64,000 nt of DNA from NCBI RefSeq assembly GCF_043290135.1, contig NW_027464602.1, forward strand, positions 3,348,001 through 3,412,000. The letters are read 5' to 3'. Position numbers and translations under genes: made by a program. Shown one piece after another: positions 45,001 through 56,880 of the stretch (within the stretch, counting starts at the first letter, position 1; the number at the start of each line of letters is the position of its first letter). The notes below the pieces were generated by a model. The model had not been told where the DNA came from, searched no databases, and saw nothing but the letters and a program-made list of their open reading frames with translations. Source of the stretch: Rhipicephalus microplus. Taxonomy: Eukaryota > Arthropoda > Arachnida > Ixodida > Ixodidae.

Positions 45001-45767
45001 TCGTCACGTCATGCAGCGTGCGTACGCGGAGCGCGAGCCAGGCCGAGGAGATGGCGATAGCCTTGGCGGCGCGCTCCCCGGGCGTGCGGACAATACTCAG
45101 TGACAGCAAGACGGCCATCCGTAGCTTCTCGCGCGGAGCCGTGTGCGGGGCGGCTGCTAGGGCGTTGGCAAGCGACGAGTCCAAGTCGAGGCTGACGCTA
45201 AAATGGTTCCCGGCTCACATGGGTAGGGACCTGATACCAGGATCTCTGAACCGCAACGAGGAGGCGGATGCCGCGGCCCGTGGTCTCGCCACGTGCCGGA
45301 CCGCGGCCGCGCCCGCCTCCGAAGACACGACGGCGACCGAAGAAGAAGGCGAGGAGCAGCTGCTCGATTACGGCGACATCCTCGCGTGGTACAGGGAGCA
45401 ACGGCGTGGCTTCCCGCCTCCGCACAGGGATCTTACCCGGTGGGAGGCGGTGAGGTTGCGCCAGCTCCAAACCGAGACTGTGCTGACCCCATCGCTAGCG
45501 CGACACGTGTGCCCCGAACTCTACGTGAGTGAAATGTGCAGTGTGTGCGCGAGCGCGAGAGCCACCCTGGCTCACATACTCTGGGGATGTGACGCAGACA
45601 GCGCGGACGGTCCGGTGTTACCGCCGCAAGTAGAACAGCGTGTGGGGTCTACGGACCCAGAAGACCAGCGAAGGGCCGTCCGGCAGCTCGAGGTCGCACT
45701 GGCGCTGCAAAGGCGAAAGGGGGACACCCCCAGTAACCCGAGCGGCGACGGGGCACGAAGGCCTTGA
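42030..45767 (+). CDS. LINE ORF2 protein (endonuclease, reverse transcriptase, RNase H)
   Basis: 1245 residues, intact. The apurinic-type endonuclease is at about residues 10-255 (WNANG; QETHAED with Glu47; GDFN from Asp168; SDH ending at His245), so nicking residues are present. Reverse transcriptase, about 420-760: LLPKPNKPPGIEGLRPISLT, LDLQSAFDKVEH, GTPQGSVISPLLFN and YADD at 690-693. RNase H, about 965-1095: Asp969, Glu1006/1007 and Asp1025 in LSDSKTAI, then WFPAHMG and NEEADAAARGLA. A C-terminal CSVC...HILWGC cysteine-histidine motif follows. It shares the 8-base overlap ATGGATAG with ORF1, suggesting termination-reinitiation. Confidence 0.95.
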   Translation: MDRRPQGDRIVMWHWNANGYRCRKAVLQQHLRSLDQKELPDVIAIQETHAEDPKITSLPGYRAYARPPSARTCGKGAAQGVCTFVRKGITSVGKDEILNYKDSAIEANVTEIIIAGKKGRGKNKASTTVYIANVYSNPQHGNQRFKTLLHKIRDAAHGSGAAAVVCGDFNAPHEELGYTRTTVKGKRLLEDAEEASFELLTDPAQPTRIGTSTARDTTPDLSFVHLPRGGTARWKNTGWNLGSDHYIVEVTIPLAHARVVDGTTKRRQLLTDWHKFREADLGEVDDVERWSASLVSAAKDATTEVEVPEEADRVDPRLAHLVEARRSLQRRWKRQRHNRTLRKRVAALGKEIERYSRQLCAQQWYAMCSEADGQLHRGGTWALLRHLMDETKSKEHQRHRMSQILHAAANQLGEAEMHKRLNKYLPATNHVEHPEYDGAPNPLLDREIEEWEVRQATNALNCRSAAGPDKVTNKALRNISDAAVSALTKYFNACWTSGSLPKQWKTAKTILLPKPNKPPGIEGLRPISLTSCVGKVLEHVLNNRWQRYLEENGHYNDSMLGFRSRLGTQDAMLLLQREVLEPAGGVPQKDNRAILGLDLQSAFDKVEHSAILACVAKLNMGKRTYDYVRSFLTRRTARLEVGGERLEERELGSVGTPQGSVISPLLFNIVMIAVAKSLDALGPKIRYCIYADDVTIWATGGSDGDIEAGLQAAIDAVETTLRDTGLKCSPQKSQLLVLPPPGRWRKRAAEEAERNIVVRASDGTPVPHVQSLRVLGMYVDAHRTNGTAANHIVTKIGIATRLVKRVTSRSRGIREASLLRLLQAFAVSHAAYAGAFHKWTEAERKRIDAAIRKPYAGAMGLLNGTKTTALLSLGAHNTLSEIGEAQRTAQLTRLGRTAVGRRLLERVGLSSPEEQDHETSPLTESTMRRLVVYPLPKNMGPGESEGRRAARARALLLQHQNDEGAVYVDVAKVKNKDAYVAATVAATTGKIVTSCSVRTRSASQAEEMAIALAARSPGVRTILSDSKTAIRSFSRGAVCGAAARALASDESKSRLTLKWFPAHMGRDLIPGSLNRNEEADAAARGLATCRTAAAPASEDTTATEEEGEEQLLDYGDILAWYREQRRGFPPPHRDLTRWEAVRLRQLQTETVLTPSLARHVCPELYVSEMCSVCASARATLAHILWGCDADSADGPVLPPQVEQRVGSTDPEDQRRAVRQLEVALALQRRKGDTPSNPSGDGARRP

Positions 45768-45889
45768 GGTCTAGGCCCGCGTGACATTAGGACTTCTAGT
45801 GTAACGTGAGATAGGGTGAACCCCACGCCCTGCGCGGCCGGAGGGAATCCCGCATGCTGGAACCCAATAAAGTTTATTCTCTCTCTCTC
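45768..45889 (+). other. LINE 3' UTR and TC-rich tail
   Basis: Contains AATAAA at 45866-45871 and ends in a TTCTCTCTCTCTCTC-type microsatellite that adjoins the right target copy. The tail is not poly(A), which suggests that priming on the target used a short repeat. Confidence 0.75.
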
Positions 45890-48800
45890 TCAGAACATAT
45901 CTTCAAAGCTACAAGCGCAAAAAAGAAAAAGCGCCACACCACCTCCGGGTGGGCTCGAACCTCCAACCTTTCGGTTAACAGCCAATCGCGTTAGCCAATA
46001 GCGCCACAAAGACAGTCCTGCTCCACTCTCACCACCATCAGAACATATCTTCAAAGCTATCAGCACAAAGAGAAAAAAGCGCCGCACCACCACCGGGTGG
46101 GCTCGAAACTCCAACCTTTCGGTTAACAGCCGATCGCGCTAGCCAATTGCGCCAGGGAGACAGTCCTGCTTCACTCTCACCACCATCAGAACATATCTTC
46201 AAAGCTATTAGCGCAAAGAAAAAAAGCGCCGCGCCACCTTCGGGTGGGCTCGAACCTCCAACCTTTCGGTTAACAGCCGATCGCGCTAACCCATTGCGCC
46301 ACGGGGACAGTCTTGCTCCACTCTCACCACTATCAGAACATATCTACAAAGCTATCAGCGCAAAGAAAAAAAGCGCCGCACCACCACCGGGTGGGCTCGA
46401 ACCTCCAACCTTTCGGTTAACAGCCGATTGTGCAAGCCAATTGCGCCACGGAGACAGTCCTGCTCCACTCTCACCACCATCAGAACATATCTTCAAAGCT
46501 ATCAGCGTAAAGAAAAAAAGCACCGCACCACCACCGGGTGGGCTCGAACTTCCAGCCTTTCGGTTAACAGCCAATCGCGCTAGCCGATTGCGCCACGGAG
46601 ACAGCCCTGCTTCACCCTCACCACCATCAGAACATATCTTCAAAGCTATCAGCACAAAGAAAAAAAAGCGCCACACCATCATCGGGTGGGCTCGAACCTC
46701 CAACCTTTCGGTTAACAGCCGATCGCGCAAGCCAATTGCGCCACGGAGACAGTCCTGCTCCACACTCACCACCGTCAAAACATTTCTTCTGAGCTATCAC
46801 CCCAAAGAAAAAAAAGCGCCGCACCACCACCGGGTGGGCTCGAACCTCCAACCTTTCAGTTAACAGCCGATCGCGCTAGCCGATTGCGCCACGGAGACAG
46901 TCCTGGTCCACTCTCACCACCATCAGAACATATCTTCAAAGCTACAAGCGCAAAGAAAAAAAAGCGCCGCACCACCACCGGGTGGGCTCGAACCTCCAAC
47001 CTTTCGGTTAACAGCCGATCGCGCTAGCCAATTGCGCCACGGGGACAGTCTTGCTCCACTCTCACCACCATCAGAACATATCTTCAAAGCTATCAGCGCA
47101 CAGAAAAAAAAGCGCCGCACCACCACCGGGTGGGCTCGAACCTCCAACCTTTCGGTTAACAGCCGATCGAGCCAGCCAATTGCGCCAGGGAGACAGTCCT
47201 GCTCCACTCTCACCACCATCAGAACATATCTTCAAAGCTATCGGCCCAAAGAAAAAAAGCACCGCACCACCACCGGGTGGGCTGGAACCTCCAACCTTTC
47301 GGTTAACAGCCAATCGCGTTAGCCAATTGCGCCACGGAGACAGTCCTGCTCCACTCTCACCACCATCAGAACATATCTTAAAGCTATCAGCACAAAGAGA
47401 AAAAAGCGCCGCACCACCACCGGGTGGGCTCGAAACTGCAACCTTTCGGTTAACAGCCGATCGGGCTAGCCAATTGCGCCATGGAGACAGTCCTGCTCCA
47501 CTCTCACCACCATCAGAACATATCTTCAAAGCTATTACCACAAAGAAAAAAAAGCGCCGCAACACCACCGGGTTGGCTCGAACCTCCAACCTTTCGGTTA
47601 ACAGCCGATCGCGCTGGCCAATTGCGCCACGAAGACAGTCCTGCTGCACTCTCACCACCATCAGAACATATCTTCAAAGCTATTACCGCAAAGAAAAAAG
47701 CAACACACCACTCCCGGGAGGGCTCGAAATTCCAACCTTTCGGTTAACAGCCGATCGCGCTAGCGCATTGCGCCACGGAGACAGTCTTGCTCCACTCTCA
47801 CCACCATCAGAACATATCTTCAAACTATCAGCGCAAAAAAGCGCAGCACCACCACCGGGTGGGCTCGAAATTCCAACCTTTTGGTTAACAGCCGATCGCG
47901 CTTGCCCATTGCGCCACGGGGACAGTCTTGCTCCACTCTCACCACCATCAGAACATATCATCAAAGCTATCAGCCCAAAGAAAAAAAAAGCGCCGCACCA
48001 CCACCGGGTGGGCTCGAACCTTCAACCTTTCGGTTAAAAGCCGATCGCGCTAGCCAATGGCGCCACGGGGACAGTCCTGCTCCACTCTCACCACCGTCAG
48101 AACATTTCTTCAGAGCTATCAGCCTAAAGAAAAAAAGCGCCGCACCACCACCGGGTGGGCTCGAACCTACAACCTTTCGGTTAACAGCCGATCGCGCTAG
48201 CCAATTGCGCCACAGAGACAGTCGTGCTTCACTCTCACCACCGTCAGACCATTTCTTCAGAGCTATCGCCCCAAAGAAAAGAAGCGCCGCACCACCACTG
48301 GGTGGGCTCGAACCTCCTCCCTTTCGGTTAAAAGTTGATCGCGCTAGCCAATTGCGCCACGGAGACAGTCCTGCTCCACTCTCACCACCGTCAGAACATT
48401 TCTTCAGAGCTATCAGCCCAAAGAAGAAAAAGCGCCGCACCACCACCGGGTGGGCTCGAAACTCCAACCTTTCGGTTATCAGCCGATCGCGCTAGCCAAT
48501 TGCGCCATGGAGACAGTCCTGCTCCACTCTCACCACCATCAGAACATATCTTCAAAGCTATTAGCGCAAAGAAAAAAAGCGCCGCGCCACCTTCGGGTGG
48601 GCTCGAACCTCCAACCTTTCGGTTAACAGCCGATCGCACTAACCCATTGCGCCACGGGGACAGTCTTGCTCCACTCTCACCACTATCAGAACATATCTTC
48701 AAAGCTATCAGCGCAAAGAAAAAAAAGCGCCGCACCACCACCAGGTGGGCTCGAACCTCCAACCTTTCGGTTAACAGCCGATCGCGCTAGCCAATTGCGC

Positions 48801-51800
48801 CACAGAGACAGTCTTGCTCCACTCTCAACACCATCAGAACATATCTTCAAAGCTACAAGCGCAAAAAAAGCGCAGCACCACCACCGGGTGGGCTCGAACC
48901 TCCAACCTTTCGGTTAACAGCCGATCGCGCTGACCAATTGCGCCACGGGGACAGTCTTGCTCAACCCTCACAACCATCAGAACATATCTTCAAAGCTATC
49001 AGCGCAAAGAAAAAAAAGCGCCGCACCACCACCGGGTGTGCTCGAACCTCCAACCTTTCGGTTAACAGCCGATCGCGCTAGCCAATTGCGCCAGGGAGAC
49101 AGTCCTGCTCCACTCTCACCACCATCAGAACATATCTTCAAAGCTATCAGCCCAAAGAAAAAAAAGCACCGCACCACCACCGGGTGGGTTCGAACCTCCA
49201 ACCTTTCGTTTAACAGCCAATCGTGCTAGCCAATTGCGCCACGGAGACTGTCCTGCTCCACTCTCACCACCATCAGAACATATCTTCAAAGCTATCAGCA
49301 CAAAGAAAAAAAAGTGCCGCACCACCACCGGGTAGGCTCGAAACTCCAACCTTTCGGTTAACAGCCGATCGCGCTAGCCAATTGCGCCATGGAGACAGTC
49401 CTGCTCCACTCTCACCACCATCAGAACATATCTTCAAAGTTATTACCACAAAGAAAAAAGCAACACACCACTCCTGGGCGGGCTCGAACCTCCAACCTTT
49501 TGGTTAACAGCCGATCGCGCAAGCCAATTGCGCCACGGAGACAGTCCTGCTCCACTCTCACCACCATCAGAACATATCTTCAAAGCTATTGGCGCAAAGA
49601 AAAAAAGCGCCGCGCCACCACCGGGTGGGCTCGAACATCCAACCTTTCGGTTAACAGCCGATCGCGCTAGCCAATTGCGCCACGGAGACAGTCCTGCTCC
49701 ACTCTCACCACCATCAGAACATATCTTCAAAGCTATTAGTGCAAAGAAAAAAGCAGCACACCACTCCCGGGAGGGCTCGAAACTCCAACCTTTCGGTTAA
49801 CAGCCGATGGCGCTAGCCCATTGCGCCACGGGGACAGTCTTGCTCCACTCTCACCACCATCAGTACATATCTTCAAAGCTATCAACACAAAGAAAAAAAA
49901 AAACGCCGCGCCACCACCGGGTGGGCTCGAACCTCCAACCTTTCGGTTAACAGCCGATCGCGCAAGGCAATTGCGCCACGGAGACAGTCCTGCTCCACTC
50001 TCACCACCATCAGAACATATCTTCAAAGCTATCGGCCCAAAGAAAAAAAAGCACCGCACCACCACCGGGTGGGCTCGAACCTCCAACCTTTCGGTTAACA
50101 GCCGATCGCGCTAGCCAATTGCGCCACAGGGACAGTCTTACTCCGCCCTCACCACCATCAGAACATATCTTCAAAGCTATCAGCGCAAAGAAAAAAAAGC
50201 GCCGCACCACCACCGGGTGTGCTCGAACCTCCAACCTTTCGGTTAACAGCCGATCGCGCTAGCCAATTGCGCCAGGGAGACAGTCCTGCTCCACTCTCAC
50301 CGCCATCAGAACATATCTTCAAAGCTATCAGCCCAAAGAAAAAAAAGCACCGCACCACCACCGGGTGGGCTCGAACCTCCAACCTTTCGTTTAACAGCCA
50401 ATCGCGCTAGCCAATTGCGCCACGGAGACAGTCCTGCTCCACTCTCACCACCATCAGAACATATCTTCAAAGCTATCAGCACAAAGACAAAAAAGGGCCG
50501 CACCACCACCGGGTAGGCTCGAAACTCCAACCTTTCGGTTAACAGCCGATCGCGCTAGCCAATTGCGCCATGGAGACAGTCCTGCTCCACTCTCACCACC
50601 ATCAGAACATATCTTCAAAGCTATTACCACAAAGAAAAAAGCAACACACCACTCCTGGGAGGGCTCGAACCTCCAACCTTTTGGTTAACAGCCGATCGCG
50701 CAAGCCAATTGCGCCACGGAGACAGTCCTGCTCCACTCTCACCACCATCAGAACATATCTTCAAAGCTATTAGCGCAAAGAAAAAAAGCGCCGCGCCACC
50801 ACAGGGTGGGCTCGAACCTCCAACCTTTCGGTTAACAGCCGATCGCGCTAACCCAATGCGCCATGGGGACAGTCTTGCTCTACTCTCACCACCATCATAA
50901 CATATCTTCAAAGCTATCAGCGCAAAGAAAAAAAAGCGCCGCACCACCACCGGGTGGGCTCGAACCTCCAACCTTTCGGTTAACAGCCGATCGCGCTAGC
51001 CAATTGCGCCACGGAGACAGTCTTGCTCCACTCTCAACACCATCAGAACATATCTTCAAAGCTATCAGCACAAAGAAAAAAAACGCCGCACCACCACCGG
51101 GTTGGCTCGAACCTCCAACCTTTCGGTTAACAGCCGATCGCGCAAGCCAATTGCGCCACGGAGACAGTCCTGCTCCACTCTCACCACCATCAGAACATGT
51201 CTTCAAAGCTATCAGCACAAAGAGAAAAAAGCGCCGCACCACCACCGGGTGGGCTCGAAACTCCAACCTTTCGGTTAACAGCCGATCGCGCTAGCCAATT
51301 GCGCCATGGAGACAGTCCTGCTCCACTCTCACCACCATCAGATCATATCTTCAAAGCTATTACCACAAAGAAAAAAGCAACACACCACTCCTGGGAGGGA
51401 TCGAAACTCCAACCTTTCAGTTAACAGCTGATCGCGCTAGCCCATTGCGCCACGGAGACAGCCTTGCTCCAATCTCAACACCATCAGAACATATCTTCAA
51501 AGCTATTAGCGCAAAGAAAAAAAGCGCCGCACCACCACCGGATGGGCTCGAACATCCAACCTTTCGGTTAACAGCCGATCGCGCTAGCCAATTGCGCCAC
51601 GGAGACAGTCCTGCTCCACTCTCACCACCATCAGAACATATCTTCAAAGCTATCAGAACAAAGAAACAAAAGCGCCACGCCATCATCGGGTGGGCTCGAA
51701 CCTCCAACCTTTCGGTTAACAACCGATCGCGCAAGCCAATTACACCAGGGAGACAGTCCTGCTCCACACTCACCACCGTCAAAACATTTCTTCAGAGCTA

Positions 51801-53199
51801 TCACCCCAAAGAAAAAAGAGCACCGCACCACCACCGGGTAGGCTCGAAACTCCAACCTTTCGGTTAACAGCCGATCGCGCTAGCCAATTGCGCCATGGAG
51901 ACAGTCCTGCTCCACTCTCACCACCATCAGAACATATCTTCAAAGCCATCAGCCCAAAGAAAAAAAGCACCGCACCACCACCGGGTGGGCTCGAACCTCC
52001 AACCTTTCGGTTAACAGCCAATCGCGCTAGCCACTTGCGCCACGGAGACAGTCCTGCTCCACTCTCACCACCATCAGAACATATCTTCAAAGCTATTAGC
52101 GCAAAGAAAAAAGCGCCGCGCCACCACCGGGTGGGCTCGAACCTCCAACCTTTCGGTTAACAGCCGATCGCGCTAGCCTATTGCCCCACGGAGACAGTCG
52201 TGCTCCACTCTCACCACCGTCAGAACATTTCTTCAGAGCTATCACCCCAAAGAAAAAAAAGAGCCGCAGCACCACCGGGTGGGCTCGAACCTCCAACCTT
52301 TCGGTTAACAGCCGATCGCGCTAGCCAATTGCGCCACGAAGACAGTCCTGCTGCACTCTCACCACCATCAGAACATATCTTCAAACTATCAGCGCAAAAA
52401 AAAGTGCCGCACCACCACCGGGTGGGCTCGAAACTCCAACCTTTTGGTTAACAGCCGATCGCGCTAGCCAATTGCGCCACAGAGACAGTCTTGCTCCACT
52501 TTCAACACCATCAGAACATATCTTCAAAGCTACAAGCGCAAAGAAAAAAAAGCGCCACACCACCACCGGGTGGGCTCGAACCTCCAACCTTTCGGTTAAC
52601 AGCCGATCGCGCTAGCCAATTGCGCCACAGGGACAGTCTTGCTCCACCCTCACCACCATCAGAACATATCTTCAAAGCTATCAGCGCAAAGAAAAAAAAG
52701 CGCCGCACCACCACCGGGTGTGCTCGAACCTCCAACCTTTCGGTTAACAGCCGATCGCGCTAGCCAATTGCGCCAGGGAGACAGTCCTCCTCCACTCTCA
52801 CCGCCATCAGAACATATCTTCAAAGCTATCAGCCCAAAGAAAAAAAAGCACCGCACCACCACCGGGTGGGCTCGAACCTCTAACCTTTCGTTTAACAGCC
52901 AATCGCGCTAGCCAATTGCGCCAAGGAGACAGTCCTGCTCCACTCTCAACACCATCAGAACATATCTTCAAAGCTATCAGCACAAAGACAAAAAAGCGCC
53001 GCACCACCACCGGGTAGGCTCGAAACTCCAACCTTTCGGTTAACAGCCGATCGCGCTAGCCAATTGCGCCATGGAGACAGTCCTGCTCTACTCTCACCAC
53101 CATCAGAACATATCTTCAAAGCTATTACCACAAAGAAAAAAGCAACACACCACTCCTGGGAGGGCTCGAACCTCCAACCTTTTGGTTAACAGCCGATCG

Positions 53200-56100
53200 C
53201 GCAAGCCAATTGCGCCACGGAGACAGTCCTGCTCCACTCTCACCACCATCAGAACATATCTTCAAAGCTATTAGCGCAAAGAAAAAAAGCGCCGCGCCAC
53301 CACCGGGTGGGCTCGAACCTCCAACCTTTCGGTTAACAGCCGATCGCGCTAACCCAATGCGCCACGGGGACAGTCCTGCTCCACTCTCACCACCATCAGA
53401 ACATATCTTCAAAGCTATCAGAACAAAGAAAAAAAAGCGCCACGCCATCATCGAGTGGGCTCGAACCTCCAACCTTTCGGTTAACAACCGATCGCGCAAG
53501 CCAATTGCACCACGGAGACAGTCCTGCTCCACACTCACCACCGTCAAAACATTTCTTCAGAGCTATCACCCCAAAGAAAAAAAAGCGCCGCACCACCACC
53601 GGGTAGGCTCGAAACTCCAACCTTTCGGTTAACAGCCGATCGCGCTAGCCAATTGCGCCATGGAGACAGTCCTGCTCCACTCTCACCACCATCAGAACAT
53701 ATCTTCAAAGCCATCAGCCCAAAGAAAAAAAAGCACCGCACCACCACCGGGTGGGCTCGAACCTCCAACCTTTCGGTTAACAGCCAATCGCGCTAGCCAC
53801 TTGCGCCACGGAGACAGTCCTGCTCCACTCTCACCACCATCAGAACATATCTTCAAAGCTATTAGCGCTAAGAAAAAAAGCGCCGCGCCAACACCGGGTG
53901 GGCTCGAACCTCCAACCTTTCGGTTAACAGCCGATCGCGCTAACCCAATGCGCCACGGGGACAGTCTTGCTCCACTCTCACCACCATCAGAACATATCTT
54001 CAAAGCCATCAGCCCAAAGAAAAAAAACACCGCACCACCACCGGGTGGGCTCGAACCTCCAACCTTTCGGTTAACAGCCAATCGCGCTAGCCAATTGCGC
54101 CACGGAGACAGTCCTGCTCCACTCTCACCACCATCAGAACATATCTTCAAAGCTATTAGCGCAAAGAAAAAAAGCGCTGCGCCACCACCGGGTGGGCTCG
54201 AACCTCCAACCTTTCGGTTAACAGCCGATCGCGCTAATCCAATGCGCCACGGGGACAGTCTTGCTCCACTCTCACCACCATCAGAACATATCTTCAAAGC
54301 TATCAGCGCAAAGAAAAATAGCGCCGCACCACCACCGGGTGGGCTCGAACCTCCAACCTTTCGGTTAACAGCCGATCGCGCTAGCCAATTGCGCCACGGA
54401 GACAGTCTTGCTCCACGCTCAACACCATCAGAACATATCTTCAAAGCTACAAGCGCAAAGAAAAAAAAGCGCCGCACCACCTCCGGGTGGGCTCGAACCT
54501 CCAACCTTTCGGTTAACAGCCAATCGCCTTAGCCAATAGCGCCACAAAGACAGTCCTGCTCCACTCTCACCACCATCAGAACATATCTTCAAAGCTATCA
54601 GCACAAAGAGAAAAAAGCGCCGCACCACCACCGGGTGGGCTCGAAACTCCAACCTTTCGGTTAACAGCCGATCGCGCTAGCCAAATGCGCCAGGGAGACA
54701 GTCCTGCTTCACTCTCACCACCATCAGAACATATCTTCAAAGCTATTAGCGCAAAGAAAAAAAGCGCCGCGCCACCTTCGGGTGGGCTCGAACCTCCAAC
54801 CTTTCGGTTAACAGCCGATCGCGCTAACCCATTGCGCCACGGGGACAGTCTTGCTCCACTCTCACCACTATCAGAACATATCTACAAAGCTATCAGCGCA
54901 AAGAAAAAAAAGCGCCGCACCACCACCGGGTGGGCTCGAACCTCCAACCTTTCGGTTAACAGCCGATTGTGCAAGCCAATTGCGCCACGGAGACAGTCCT
55001 GCTCCACTCTCACCACCATCAGAACATATCTTCAAAGCTATCAGCCTAAAGAAAAAAAGCACCGCACCACCACCGGGTGGGCTCGAACTTCCAGCCTTTC
55101 GGTTAACAGCCAATCGCGCTAGCCAATTGCCCCACGGAGACAGCCCTGCTTCACTCTCACCACCATCAGAACATATCTTCAAAGCTATCAGCACAAAGAA
55201 AAAAAAGCGCCACACCATCATCGGGTGGGCTCGAACCTCCAACCTTTCGGTTAACAGCCGATCGCGCAAGCCAATTGCGCCACGGAGACAGTCCTGCTCC
55301 ACACTCACCACCGTCAAAACATTTCTTCTGAGCTATCACCCCAAAGAAAAAAAAGCGCCGCACCACCACCGGGTGGGCTCGAACCTCCAACCTTTCAGTT
55401 AACAGCCGATCGCGCTAGCCGATTGCGCCACGGAGACAGTCCTGGTCCACTCTCACCACCATTAGAACATATCTTCAAAGCTATCAGCGCAAAGAAAAAA
55501 AAGCGCCGCGCCACCACCGGGTGGGCTCGAACCTCCAACCTTTCGGTTAACAGCCGATCGCGCTAACCCATTGCGCCACGGGGACAGTCTTCCTCCACTC
55601 TCACCACTATCAGAACATATCTTCAAAGCTATCAGCGCAAAGAAAAAAAAGCGCCGCACCACCACCGGGTGGGCTCGAACCTCCAACCTTTCGGTTAACA
55701 GCCGATCGCGCTAGCCAATTGCGCCACAGAGACAGTCTTGCTCCACTCTCAACACCATCAGAACATATCTTCAAAGCTACAAGCGCAAAGAAAAAAAAGC
55801 GCCGCACCACCACCGGGTGGGCTCGAACCTCCAACCTTTCGGTTAACAGCCGATCGCGCCAGCCAATTGCGCCAGGGAGACAGTCCTGCTCCACTCTCAC
55901 CACCATCAGAACATATCTTCAAAGCTATCAGCCCAAAGAAAAAAAGCACCGCACCACCACCGGGTGGGCTGGAACCTCCAACCTTTCGGTTAACAGCCAA
56001 TCGCGTTAGCCAATTGCGCCACGGACACAGTCCTGCTCCACTCTCACCACCATCAGAACATATCTTAAAGCTATCAGCACAAAGAGAAAAAAGCGCCGCA

Positions 56101-56880
56101 CCACCACCGGGTGGGCTCGAAACTGCAACCTTTCGGTTAACAGCCGATCGGGCTAGCCAATTGCGCCATGGAGACAGTCCTGCTCCACTCTCACCACCAT
56201 CAGAACATATCTTCAAAGCTATTACCACAAAGAAAAAAAGCGCCGCAACACCACCGGGTTGGCTCGAACCTCCAACCTTTCGGTTAACAGCCGATCGCGC
56301 TAGCCAATTGCGCCACGAAGACAGTCCTGCTGCACTCTCACCACCATCAGAACATATCTTCAAAGCTATTACCGCAAAGAAAAAAGCAACACACCACTCC
56401 CGGGAGGGCTCGAAATTCCAACCTTTCGGTTAACAGCCGATCGCGCTAGCCCATTGCGCCACGGAGACAGTCTTGCTCCACTCTCACCACCATCAGAACA
56501 TATCTTCAAACTATCAGCGCAAAAAAAGCGCAGCACCACCACCGGGTGGGCTCGAAATTCCAACCTTTTGGTTAACAGCCGATCGCGCTTGCCCATTGCG
56601 CCACGGGGACAGTCTTGCTCCACTCTCACCACCATCAGAACATATCATCAAAGCTATCAGCACAAAGAGAAAAAAGCGCCGCACCACCATTGGGTGGGCT
56701 CGAAACTCCAACCTTTCGGTTAACAGCCGATAGCGCTAGCCAATTGCGCCATGGAGACAGTCCTGCTCCACTCTCACCACCATCAGAACATATCTTCAAA
56801 GCTATTACCACAAAGAAAAAAGCAACACACCACTCCTGGGAGGGATCGAAACTCCAACCTTTCAGTTAACAGCTGATCGC
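53200..56880 (-). repeat. higher-order repeat in block D, copy 1
   Basis: Equivalent points lie 3680 bp apart on the left (53396 and 57076, 53544 and 57224) and 3385-3386 bp apart further right (54685 and 58071, 55166 and 58551, 55462 and 58847). The change of 294 bp equals two monomers, present here near 53.85-54.15 kb and absent in copy 2. Edges are approximate. Confidence 0.7.

Larger units (their letters stand above)
41290..45889 (+). mobile_element. full-length non-LTR retrotransposon (I-group-like LINE)
   Basis: About 4.6 kb: GC-rich 5' UTR with a hairpin, ORF1, ORF2 (endonuclease, RT, RNase H) and a short 3' UTR ending in AATAAAGTTTATTC plus a TC-repeat tail rather than poly(A). It is flanked by a perfect 12-bp duplication TCAGAACATATC (41278-41289 and 45890-45901). 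The empty site is seen in paralogous monomers at about 54400-54460 and 57790-57850, which share the rare CTCCACGCTCAACACC left flank. A C-terminal RNase H places it with the I superfamily (I, ingi, LOA, R1 relatives); the exact clade is open. Both ORFs are intact. Confidence 0.93.

Noticed and set aside
53692..54504. 270-codon minus-strand frame with a repeated internal unit, looking like a repeat protein
   Set aside because: The periodicity is the 147/148-bp DNA monomer; the opposite strand has an equally long frame (53660-54532). It is a by-product of monomers of 147 bp.
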